Positions 51,909 to 59,087 of a stretch of DNA of 64,000 nt are shown here, in pieces. Position 1 is the first letter of the stretch. The number at the start of each line of letters is the position of its first letter. The stretch covers positions 1-64,000 of the forward strand of contig CAKPGL010000002.1 in the NCBI GenBank assembly GCA_934154785.1, given 5' to 3'. The DNA comes from an uncultured Bacilli bacterium (GTDB lineage: Bacteria; Bacillota_I; Bacilli_A; RF39; UBA660). The notes below the pieces were generated by a model. That model saw only the letters and a list, made by a program, of their open reading frames with translations. It did no database searches and had not been told where the DNA came from. A program made the translations under genes and the position numbers.

Positions 51909-52362
51909 TCGCTATGTTTTATGTAAAAACAATAATAACAAAGAGTTAGTTTATTTAAATTACAATCTATCTGAGGGATTTAAGTTTAAACCTAAAAACA
52001 AAGTAAAATATAATGGTGTTAAAGTAAATGAAATGGTTATTATTAATCCTAGTTTCGTTGAAAAAGTATTAAAAAGGAAAATTAAACATAAACTTGATTT
52101 ATATTTACAATTTTTAATAAAATTACTAGAAGAAGATAATACGGACCCAACCAATTTAAGGCATGCTTTAAATGATTTAGATAGATATAGACGAACTATT
52201 ATTAATAAATATAGGGCTTACTTAGATAAGAAATATGTTGACTTATTATTAAAGAAAATAGACGTTCTTGAAAGAGAAATAAAAGAAAAACTTTTCCTTT
52301 GTATGCAAAAGGAAATACAACCAGAAGAAGAACTACAAGAAACACGCAGAAGAGGAAGATAA
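51895..52362 (+). CDS. Unknown basic helical protein after trmD
   Basis: 155 aa, not recognised. A short beta start (RYVLCKNNNNKELVYLNY) is followed by long charged helices (residues about 60-145) and an RRRGR tail. The ATG at 51895 lies within the last codons of trmD (14-bp overlap). It occupies the place of rplS in most genomes, but is not L19. The high charge suggests an RNA or ribosome link; this is inference. Confidence 0.72.
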   Translation: MANVNRYVLCKNNNNKELVYLNYNLSEGFKFKPKNKVKYNGVKVNEMVIINPSFVEKVLKRKIKHKLDLYLQFLIKLLEEDNTDPTNLRHALNDLDRYRRTIINKYRAYLDKKYVDLLLKKIDVLEREIKEKLFLCMQKEIQPEEELQETRRRGR

Positions 52363-52377
52363 GACTTCCTTTTTATT
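52351..52377 (+). terminator. Terminator overlapping a stop codon
   Basis: AGGAAG pairs with CTTCCT, followed by TTTTT. Confidence 0.75.
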
Positions 52378-52398
52378 ATAAAAGAATAGAGGAATTAT

Positions 52399-53145
52399 AT
52401 GAAAAAATTTAAAACGCTATTTAGTTCTATTTTATATATACTATTATTTTTATGTATCAATTTTGGCTCTATAATTGTTTTTTCATTAATATTTAGATTA
52501 AATACTAATTTAGATATAAATAGTCAAGATTACATTACTTTTTTAGCACGGTTTTTAAGTAAGAATAAAATTTATATGGTTTTACTGTCAACACTAATAC
52601 TGGTGCCTATAATTTTAAAAATTTATAAGAAAAATAAAATAAATATTAATTTATCTTTAAAAAAAGAATGTATTAATTATTCCATAATGGGATTTAGTAT
52701 AAGTTTAATATTAAATATATTGTTATATGATTTTGGCTTGCAAAGGAATATTAGTTTTAAAATCGAACCACTAATGGGAATACTTGCTACAGCGGTAATT
52801 GGTCCTATATTAGAAGAATTAGTTTTTAGAGGTATTATTTATAATAATCTTAAGAAGTCTTTTTCAATAAAAAATGCTTTATTAATACTAAGTTTAATGT
52901 TTGCTGTTTATCATTTTAATTTTGTTCAAGGACTATACGCATTTTTGTTTAGTATAATAATAACTTATTATTATGAAAAAACAGATAACTTTCTTGTTCC
53001 TATGTTTATACATATTGTTGGTAACTTGGCAATTTCATTAGTGTATCCTTATTTATTACAATTAGATTTTATTTATATTCAACTAGTTTTAATTTTATTA
53101 ATTATTGTAAATACTATAAATGTTGTATTATTAAATAAAAAGTAA
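52399..53145 (+). CDS. CPBP family intramembrane protease
   Basis: 248 aa, about seven membrane helices. The CPBP/Abi motif 1 is EELVFRGIIYNNL (Glu-Glu and Arg), motif 2 is FAVYHFNFVQGLYAF and motif 3 is MFIHIVGN. These are predicted glutamic-type intramembrane proteases, some linked to bacteriocin immunity or prenylated-protein processing. The substrate is unknown. AGAGGAA precedes the ATG. Confidence 0.9.
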   Translation: MKKFKTLFSSILYILLFLCINFGSIIVFSLIFRLNTNLDINSQDYITFLARFLSKNKIYMVLLSTLILVPIILKIYKKNKININLSLKKECINYSIMGFSISLILNILLYDFGLQRNISFKIEPLMGILATAVIGPILEELVFRGIIYNNLKKSFSIKNALLILSLMFAVYHFNFVQGLYAFLFSIIITYYYEKTDNFLVPMFIHIVGNLAISLVYPYLLQLDFIYIQLVLILLIIVNTINVVLLNKK

Positions 53146-53195
53146 CAAATATTTACAAGGAATATTAAATGTGCTACAATTATTAAGGTGATTGA

Positions 53196-53933
53196 ATGAT
53201 AAAACACATTAAAAACATTGATGTTCACTATGAAGATTTTGGTGCTAAAAGTAAGGACACGATTGTTCTTTTACATGGTTGGGGACAAAATATAGAAATG
53301 ATGCAACCACTTGCTAATCCATTCAAAGATAAAAATCATATAATTATTTTAGATTTACCAGGGTTTGGCTCTAGTGAAGAACCTAAAGAAATTTGGTCTG
53401 TTTATGATTATGCTGATTTTTTACACGAATTTTTAAGTGATTTGTCTGTTACTGAACCAATTATTTTCGGCCATTCATTTGGTGGTAAAATAGGACTAGC
53501 TTATGCAAGCAAGTACAAAGTAAAGAAATTAGTAGTTTTTGGTAGTCCTTTCCGTAAAGAAATTGAAAAATTATCTTTAAAAACAAAAATGTTAAAAACA
53601 GTAAAAAAGTTATCTGGCTTAACAGTTTTAGCGGAACTTGCTAAAAAACATTTTGGTTCTACAGACTATAAAAATGCTAGCCCTAGAATGCGAGAGATTT
53701 TAGTATCAACAGTTAATTTAGATATTACAGATGATGTAAAAAAAATTAAGTGTCCAACGTTAATTATTTGGGGAACCAACGATATGGCTGTGCCAATAGA
53801 AGACGCTTATGTTTTAGAAAAAATGATATCTGATGCTGGTGTTATTGAGTATCCTGGTAGTCATTATACATATTTAGAGTATTTAAATCCTATAATTAAT
53901 GTATTAAATAATTTTTTAAGTGATAAGGAGTGA
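53196..53933 (+). CDS. Alpha/beta hydrolase
   Basis: 245 aa. The oxyanion motif is LLHGWGQN, the nucleophile elbow GHSFGG (Ser about 92), the acid is in WGTNDMAVP and the base in GSHYTYLE. The substrate is unknown. TACAAT with an upstream TG gives a predicted start on GGTGAT, with a leader of only 9 nt. ddl starts 4 bp after its stop. Confidence 0.9.
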   Translation: MIKHIKNIDVHYEDFGAKSKDTIVLLHGWGQNIEMMQPLANPFKDKNHIIILDLPGFGSSEEPKEIWSVYDYADFLHEFLSDLSVTEPIIFGHSFGGKIGLAYASKYKVKKLVVFGSPFRKEIEKLSLKTKMLKTVKKLSGLTVLAELAKKHFGSTDYKNASPRMREILVSTVNLDITDDVKKIKCPTLIIWGTNDMAVPIEDAYVLEKMISDAGVIEYPGSHYTYLEYLNPIINVLNNFLSDKE

Positions 53934-53937
53934 AATT

Positions 53938-55128
53938 ATGAAAATTAGAGTTGGAGTTATTTTTGGTGGCGAAACAGTTGAGCATGAAGTTAGTATAATA
54001 TCTGCTGTTCAGGCAATGAACAGCATGAATACAGAAAAGTATGACATAATTCCTATATATATAGCAAAAGACCGTACTTGGTATACTGGTGGTATGCTTA
54101 CGGATATTGAAGTATATAAAGATTTTGAAGATTTAAAAAGATATGCTAAACAGGTATGTTTATGTAAACGTGATGGTAGATTTTATTTAGTAAATACTAA
54201 AGGTATGTTTAGAAAAGACGTAGCTGAACTTGATATAGCATTCCCAATAGTACATGGAAATAATGCTGAAGATGGAACATTACAAGGATTACTTGATTCT
54301 ATAGGTATTCCTTATGTTGGAAGTAGAGTATTAGGTTCGGCTTTAGGACAAGATAAAGTAGTAATGAAACAAGTATTTGAAGCATTAAATTTACCTTGTG
54401 TAAAATATACTTGGTTTTTTGATAATGAATTTGTTGATAATGCTGATAAAATCAAGAAAGATATTAAGAAATTAGGTTATCCTGTAATTGTAAAACCTGC
54501 CACTCTTGGTAGTAGTGTTGGTATTACTTATGTAAAAAAAGAAGAAGATATTGATGACGCTATTAATGAAGCCATCAATTACGATAATAAGGTAGTTGTT
54601 GAAAAAGCTGTTGAAAACTTGGTGGAAGTTAATTGTAGTGTTCTTGGTAATTATGAACATCAAGAAGTAAGTGAAATAGAAGAAGTAATGAGTGCTGAAG
54701 AATTTTTGACTTACCGTGATAAATATTTAGGTAATGCTAAAGGCGGTAAATCTAAAGGTATGGCTTCAACTAATCGTGTAATCCCTGCAAGAATTTCTAA
54801 GGAGTTATATAGTGAAGTACAAGAATTATCTAAGCAAACTTTTAGAGCTCTTAATTTGAGTGGTGTATGTAGAATAGATTTTTTAATCAATAAAAAGACT
54901 AACGAGTTATATATTAATGAACCAAACACTATCCCTGGTTCTTTAGCATTTTATCTTTGGGAACCAGTTGGTAAAAAATATTCAGAACTCTTAGATGAAA
55001 TGATTAATATTGCTATTAAAACGTATAAAAATCGTGAGAAAAAAGTTTACTCATTTGAAACTAATATATTACAAAACTTTAATGGCTTAAAAGGTGCTAA
55101 AGGTGTGAAAGGAAAATTAGGAAAATAA
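53938..55128 (+). CDS. ddl: D-alanine–D-alanine ligase
   Basis: 396 aa, slightly longer than usual at the C-terminus. ATP-grasp motifs: FGGETVEHEVSI, HGNNAEDGTLQGLLD, KPATLGSSVGI and NEPNTIPGSLAFY. It makes the D-Ala-D-Ala end of the peptidoglycan stem. The sequence has Tyr in the region before GSRVLGSALGQDK, typical of D-Ala rather than D-Lac ligases. The ATG at 53938 follows AAGGAGTG. A terminator hairpin covers the stop. Confidence 0.95.
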   Translation: MKIRVGVIFGGETVEHEVSIISAVQAMNSMNTEKYDIIPIYIAKDRTWYTGGMLTDIEVYKDFEDLKRYAKQVCLCKRDGRFYLVNTKGMFRKDVAELDIAFPIVHGNNAEDGTLQGLLDSIGIPYVGSRVLGSALGQDKVVMKQVFEALNLPCVKYTWFFDNEFVDNADKIKKDIKKLGYPVIVKPATLGSSVGITYVKKEEDIDDAINEAINYDNKVVVEKAVENLVEVNCSVLGNYEHQEVSEIEEVMSAEEFLTYRDKYLGNAKGGKSKGMASTNRVIPARISKELYSEVQELSKQTFRALNLSGVCRIDFLINKKTNELYINEPNTIPGSLAFYLWEPVGKKYSELLDEMINIAIKTYKNREKKVYSFETNILQNFNGLKGAKGVKGKLGK

Positions 55129-55142
55129 TCCTAATTTTTTTA
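55113..55142 (+). terminator. Terminator overlapping the ddl stop codon
   Basis: AAAATTAGGA pairs with TCCTAATTTT, followed by more T. Confidence 0.8.
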
Positions 55143-55190
55143 TTGCTTAACAATTTGTTTCATAATATAATAAAGTTAGAGGTTTTTTAT

Positions 55191-55457
55191 ATGGAAATAG
55201 AAAATATAGTATTTATAGATAATTTACCTAAACTTGATTTGCATGGCTTTGATAGGGAGACAGCACGGGTAGCGGTATGTGATTTTATAAGAGATAATAT
55301 TAAAATGAAAAATGAGTTTGTAAACATAGTACACGGTATTGGTAGTGGTGTTGTTAAAGCTACGGTTCATGATGAATTAAGAAAAAATAAAAATGTTATA
55401 AATTTTAAAACATATTATTATAATCAAGGCTGTACAATAGTGAAAGTTAAGATTTGA
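55191..55457 (+). CDS. Small stand-alone Smr-domain protein
   Basis: 88 aa. The Smr motifs LDLHG (about residue 14) and HGIGSGVVKATV are clear. Smr domains are nucleic-acid nicking or binding modules found at the end of MutS2 and alone. The ATG at 55191 follows TAGAGG; upstream in-frame ATG at 55143 overlaps the likely promoter (CATAATATAAT). Confidence 0.88.
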   Translation: MEIENIVFIDNLPKLDLHGFDRETARVAVCDFIRDNIKMKNEFVNIVHGIGSGVVKATVHDELRKNKNVINFKTYYYNQGCTIVKVKI

Positions 55458-55481
55458 CAAATATAAAAAAAGTGATATAAT
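55454..55481 (+). promoter_or_regulatory. First of two tandem promoters before the Cys-rich surface gene
   Basis: TTGACA (55454-55459), 16-bp spacer, TATAAT (55476-55481), starting in the last codons of the Smr gene. The RNA would begin near CAACAA, which can pair with TTGTTG 35 nt later. Confidence 0.75.
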
Positions 55482-55535
55482 AATTCCCAACAACGGGGGT
55501 TAGGACACAAAATAGTAATATTATTGTTGTATAAT

Positions 55536-55564
55536 TTGACAATAATAATTAATTATGTTAGTAT
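55536..55564 (+). promoter_or_regulatory. Second tandem promoter
   Basis: TTGACA (55536-55541), 17-bp spacer, TAGTAT (55559-55564), then a leader ending in GAAAAGGGGGA before the ATG at 55592. The same -10 and leader recur before 59088. Confidence 0.75.
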
Positions 55565-55591
55565 ATAGCCGTACGAAAAGGGGGATATAGT

Positions 55592-57301
55592 ATGTACGAA
55601 GAAAATAAGACAGGTTCAGTTTTAAAAGATATCTTATTACAGGTTATTTTAGTAGTTATTTTTGTATTTTTATTGTTATGGTTATTTCCTACTAAATGGG
55701 ATGTTAACAAGCAATTAAAGGATGGATTTGATCCATTATATCAACAATTATTTACTGATCATATAACAACTATGCAAGAATCTGCTCAAAGTTATTATAC
55801 AAAAGAACGTTTACCTAAAAAAGTAGGCGATAAAGTATCAATGACTTTAGGAGAAATGTTAGATAAAAAGTTGTTAACTTCATTTGTTGATAGTAACAAT
55901 AAACAATGTAGTTTAACTGGTTCATATGTTGAAATAACTAAAATGGATAAAGAATATATGATGAAGGTTAATTTGAATTGTAGTGATAAAAGTGATTACA
56001 TTATTACTTATTTAGGATGCTATAATTATTGTGAAGATGCTTTGTGTGAAAAGAAAGACGATAATAAGCAAACAAGTAATAATAATAGTGGCAAAAAAGA
56101 TGATAATAAACCTACACCAGTTGTAAAAAAATATGAATATGAATATGAACTTATTACAAATGGTAAATATGGAGATTGGTCTAACTGGTCAAAATGGTCT
56201 ACTAATAAAGTAAGTCAAACAGACTATCGTCAAGTTGATACTAAGAGAGTAAGAGAAGTAATCGGTACTGTTTCTACTGGTAAAACAACTAGATATGTTG
56301 CAGCAGAAAAAGATACCTCAACAAAGACTTATGATACAAAGAAAACATTAAAATGCCCAACAGGATATTCACGTTATAGTAATGGTAAACTTTGTGTTGC
56401 TAATCCAAAATCAGGTACAACAACTACAACAAGAAATGTTGTAAAACAAGTTCCTGTTCAAACACAAACTGATGCTATTGCAACAATTGTAAAGGTTTGT
56501 CCAGATGGTCGTATTACAACTAATGATTGGTGTTTTGCAACCGTAACTACAAATGATGTTAAACCTGCTTCAGCTGGTAACCCAGTGTATAGTGCTTGGA
56601 CATATTCAGACACAAAACAATTTACTACAAAACCAGTTGATACTGATACAAAAAGATATGAATATGTTTCAACCAAAACAGTTTTAGCTTGTAGAGGATG
56701 TAAAACAGAAAAACGTTATACTTATAAAGTTTATACTAGAACTGCTACAACAATTTATAATTGTAATAATTATCCAGGATATACATTATCAGGTTCAAAA
56801 TGTGTAAAAGCAACTTCAAGTCTAACATCTGTGCATGGAACATGGCATGAAGAAACTAGATATTCTTGTGCAGATGGTTCAACACCAGTAAATGGTAAAT
56901 GTACTACAACAACTTATGTTGATCAAGTGGTACAAGAAACAGTTACATCTGATAAAAATAAATGTGATGGCAATGCTTATGATGCAACTACTGGATTATG
57001 TTACACTAGGGGAGAATATGTTTATAGTTGCCCATCTGGTGTAAATGGAACAATTAAAAATGGTAAATGCGTTGTAGAAACTGTAAAATATACTTGTGAT
57101 GAAGGAAAATTAGTTGGAAGTAGATGTAAGATTACAGAAGAAAATTATGAAAAACAGTATGGTTATGTAACTTACTACAGATATAAAACAAGAAGTTATA
57201 TATCTGGTAGCATAAAAACTGCTTGGAGTTCATCAAATAGTGACAAAAATTTATTAAATAAAGGTTATACTTTAACTGGAAATAAAAGAGCAGTAAATTA
57301 A
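55592..57301 (+). CDS. Cys-rich surface protein with a thrombospondin-like WxxWxxW motif
   Basis: 569 aa. One membrane helix (about 12-33) anchors a large extracytoplasmic part. Residues 40-145 form a domain that recurs in pilin-like proteins. A Lys/Asn linker and then GDWSNWSKWS (about 197) follow, like the start of a thrombospondin type 1 repeat. After that come several short units with paired Cys (LKCPTGYSRYSNGKLCV, YNCNNYPGYTLSGSKCV, YSCPSGVNGTIKNGKCV). The Thr/Lys content and repeated Cys units suggest a disulfide-rich adhesin. No family name. Two tandem promoters precede it and a strong terminator follows. Confidence 0.75.
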   Translation: MYEENKTGSVLKDILLQVILVVIFVFLLLWLFPTKWDVNKQLKDGFDPLYQQLFTDHITTMQESAQSYYTKERLPKKVGDKVSMTLGEMLDKKLLTSFVDSNNKQCSLTGSYVEITKMDKEYMMKVNLNCSDKSDYIITYLGCYNYCEDALCEKKDDNKQTSNNNSGKKDDNKPTPVVKKYEYEYELITNGKYGDWSNWSKWSTNKVSQTDYRQVDTKRVREVIGTVSTGKTTRYVAAEKDTSTKTYDTKKTLKCPTGYSRYSNGKLCVANPKSGTTTTTRNVVKQVPVQTQTDAIATIVKVCPDGRITTNDWCFATVTTNDVKPASAGNPVYSAWTYSDTKQFTTKPVDTDTKRYEYVSTKTVLACRGCKTEKRYTYKVYTRTATTIYNCNNYPGYTLSGSKCVKATSSLTSVHGTWHEETRYSCADGSTPVNGKCTTTTYVDQVVQETVTSDKNKCDGNAYDATTGLCYTRGEYVYSCPSGVNGTIKNGKCVVETVKYTCDEGKLVGSRCKITEENYEKQYGYVTYYRYKTRSYISGSIKTAWSSSNSDKNLLNKGYTLTGNKRAVN

Positions 57302-57307
57302 TCAATC

Positions 57308-57334
57308 AAAGAAGTGCTGAGAAGCACTTCTTTA
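57308..57334 (+). terminator. Terminator after the Cys-rich gene
   Basis: AAAGAAGTGCT pairs with AGCACTTCTTT around GAGA. Confidence 0.85.
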
Positions 57335-57380
57335 TTGCCCTAAAAATAAATTTAATTTATAAAAAGAGAGTTGTAACTAA

Positions 57381-57420
57381 TTGACAAAGCTATGTCATTT
57401 GTGATATCCTAGATTAGGAT
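57381..57420 (+). promoter_or_regulatory. Promoter with an overlapping palindrome
   Basis: TTGACA (57381-57386), 18-bp spacer, TATCCT (57405-57410). The palindrome ATCCTA-GAT-TAGGAT (57406-57420) covers the -10 and transcript start, as an operator would. Confidence 0.55.
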
Positions 57421-57452
57421 AGGTGAGAGTCGCTTATAGATAGGAGGATAAT

Positions 57453-57872
57453 ATGAAGGATGCATACATCTTTGATTACGTTAATGAAAATGAATTTAAA
57501 AAACTTGAGCGTTCATTAAAAAAATATAATATGTTAGCATATAAAAAGCTATATTTTGAATATTATCCAGCACTAAAAGAAGGAAGATTTTTAGGGGAGA
57601 AAGTTGCTACAAATCAAGATAATGGAACAGAAACTTATGAACTTAAATTACCAACAGACGCAATGTTTTCTAAAGTTCATGGTGATATTAAATTACATTA
57701 TCATGTATATCAAAAAGAATTAACAGTAATGTTAGATACTATTAGCCCTGAAGATATATTAAGTGAAGGACATCAGTCAGAATTAGTAACTTATAAAGGT
57801 GTAATGATTTCAAAACAACATTCTGAAAAAGATTTATTTAAAATAAACTTATTAAATATGATTCAAAAGTAG
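57453..57872 (+). CDS. Unknown 139-aa protein
   Basis: Soluble, not recognised. A helical N-terminal half (NENEFKKLERSLKKYNML) is followed by a beta-rich half with KLHYHVYQKELTVMLDTISP. TAGGAGG precedes the ATG. The leader of about 35 nt carries a palindrome over the promoter, suggesting repression. It ends in a terminator shared with the opposing nuclease-like gene. Confidence 0.7.
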   Translation: MKDAYIFDYVNENEFKKLERSLKKYNMLAYKKLYFEYYPALKEGRFLGEKVATNQDNGTETYELKLPTDAMFSKVHGDIKLHYHVYQKELTVMLDTISPEDILSEGHQSELVTYKGVMISKQHSEKDLFKINLLNMIQK

Positions 57873-57888
57873 CGTTATGCTACTTTTT
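57865..57888. terminator. Bidirectional terminator
   Basis: AAAAGTAGC pairs with GCTACTTTT around GTTAT, between convergent genes; it overlaps both stop codons. Confidence 0.85.
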
Positions 57889-58497
57889 GTATTGTCTAAA
57901 TTCTTGTAAATCAATTTGTTTAAATAATTTATTTATGTATTCTTTATTTATCTGAAATACTAAATTTTTGTTTCGATAGAGTCCAATTTCATTACCACTT
58001 TTTTCAATACGAGCAATAAGACTAACTTTAACAATATCTTCTTTTAGTAATTCAATAAATTTTTCAAATGGTTTAAGTTCATATATTGCCATTTTATAAT
58101 AATGAAAATATTTAGAATTTTCATCTTTTTTATTTTCAGCATAGACTAATGCTAACAGATTAAGTTTTAATAGCAGATGCAGTTTTATTGAATCTAAATA
58201 AACAAATGATTCACTTTCTACAATATTGTTATTTGAATCATAAATATTGAGATACAATTTTTCTTCTCCTGTGTTAATGTGTAATTTAAATTTAACACCA
58301 CTTTTGATAGTTGTTTTGTATTTATAACTAAGGTTTGTTGCTAAAACTTTATATTCGGGGTAGTCTTTGTCACTGTAACCATGTTCGTTTTCAAATGTTA
58401 ATCCAATACCACCAAAACTTTTGCTAATACTTCTTATCCATCCTTTACCCTCTATTTCTTGAAATTTTTTAATTAATAATCTTATATTTTCATTCAT
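57880..58497 (-). CDS. MvaI/BcnI-type restriction endonuclease relic lacking its catalytic core
   Basis: 205 aa against about 240-250 for family members. The start (GKGWIRSISKSFGGIGLTFE) and the C-terminal two-thirds (GYSDKDYPEYKVL, KFKLHINTGEEKLYLNIYD, a KYFHYYKM block and an FQINKEYINKLF end) resemble MvaI/BcnI enzymes. From what I know of the family, between TFE and GYxDKD there should be LLG…PDxxGIEIKT, the PD-ExK catalytic segment. Here it is missing in frame (junction at residues 36-40). The product should be unable to cut. No methylase gene is present. ATG 58497 follows AAGGAGGAG-like AAGGAAGGAG. Confidence 0.7.
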   Translation of the reverse strand: MNENIRLLIKKFQEIEGKGWIRSISKSFGGIGLTFENEHGYSDKDYPEYKVLATNLSYKYKTTIKSGVKFKLHINTGEEKLYLNIYDSNNNIVESESFVYLDSIKLHLLLKLNLLALVYAENKKDENSKYFHYYKMAIYELKPFEKFIELLKEDIVKVSLIARIEKSGNEIGLYRNKNLVFQINKEYINKLFKQIDLQEFRQYKK

Positions 58498-58630
58498 AAT
58501 TTTCTCCTTCCTTGAAAAATTATACATATTCATATCTTTAGTTGCAAATAACCAATTTTTAATAATGTTAACATTTGTGTTTATAATTTTAATATTTATG
58601 TTAAGGAATTTTTAAAGATGTAAAACATCA

Positions 58631-58690
58631 GGACCTTTAAATTTGGTAAAAAATAATTTTTTTATAACCGGGCGGTCGAGTGTCGGTCCT
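58631..58690 (+). pseudogene. Degenerate tRNA-Ile2-like relic
   Basis: Plus-strand sequence begins GGACCTTTA and ends GTCGGTCC. In between ATAACCGGGCGGTCGA (58664-58679) is identical to the anticodon-stem and variable region of the tRNA-Ile2 gene at 58824-58900, which lies on the other strand. GGACC and GGTCC could still form an acceptor end. The D arm and anticodon loop are eroded to A/T. A relic of tRNA duplication or of integration is likely. Confidence 0.6.
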
Positions 58691-58696
58691 TTAAGC

Positions 58697-58723
58697 AAAA
58701 AAAAACAGACAACGTCTGTTTTT
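58697..58723. terminator. Terminator of the tRNA operon
   Basis: ACAGAC pairs with GTCTGT around AAC, with A9 on one side and T5 on the other; placed just after the minus-strand tRNAs. Confidence 0.85.
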
Positions 58724-58732
58724 AATGCTTAT

Positions 58733-58817
58733 TGGTGCAGGTGAAGGGACTTGAACCCCCATGCCGTAAGGCGCTAGATCCTAAGTCTAGTGCGTCTGCC
58801 AATTTCGCCACACCTGC
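58733..58817 (-). tRNA. tRNA-Leu (UAG anticodon)
   Basis: Minus strand: acceptor GCAGGTG pairs with CACCTGC, then A and encoded CCA. The anticodon loop CTTAGGA gives UAG, reading CUA/CUN. The long variable arm is typical of tRNA-Leu. Second gene of a two-tRNA operon, 6 bp after tRNA-Ile2. Confidence 0.95.
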
Positions 58818-58823
58818 ATCAAG

Positions 58824-58900
58824 TGGTGGACCCTGAAGGACTCGAACCTTCGACCGCCCGGTTATGAGCCGGATGCTCTAACCAACTGAGCTAAGGGTCC
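58824..58900 (-). tRNA. tRNA with CAU anticodon, most likely tRNA-Ile2
   Basis: Minus strand: acceptor GGACCCT pairs with AGGGTCC, then A and encoded CCA. The anticodon loop CTCATAA gives CAU. The body (GGACCCTTAGCTCAGTTGG and CCGGCTCATAACCGG) resembles Bacillus tRNA-Ile(CAU), which is lysidine-modified to read AUA, more than elongator Met tRNA. Promoter at 58950-58922. Confidence 0.88.
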
Positions 58901-58921
58901 AGAATCATCACTTGCTTCTAT

Positions 58922-58950
58922 ATAATAACATAATAACCGGGCGTTGGCAA
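58922..58950 (-). promoter_or_regulatory. Promoter of the tRNA-Ile2–tRNA-Leu operon
   Basis: Minus strand TTGCCA (58950-58945), 17-bp spacer, TATTAT (58927-58922). The spacer holds a third copy of ATAACCGGGCG (plus strand 58933-58943). Confidence 0.7.
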
Positions 58951-58965
58951 GATGTTTTCTTAAAT

Positions 58966-59057
58966 TTGACAAAAAAATTTTTTTATGATAGTATAACAAG
59001 CATCAAGCAGAAGCGAATATACATTAATTTGACAAAATATAAATATTATAGTAGTAT
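58966..59057 (+). promoter_or_regulatory. Two tandem TTGACA–N17–TAGTAT promoters
   Basis: Copies at 58966-58994 and 59029-59057 share the same -35, spacer length and TAGTAT -10. The second leads into GAAAAGGGGGA and the ATG at 59088. The arrangement matches that before 55592. Confidence 0.75.
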
Positions 59058-59087
59058 ATAAGCGATTCTTGAAAAGGGGGAATTAAA

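Noticed and set aside
55488..55535. CAACAA … TTGTTG hairpin between the tandem promoters as a small RNA or riboswitch
   Set aside because: Short and AT-rich, with no known class and no terminator; better seen as leader sequence between two promoters.
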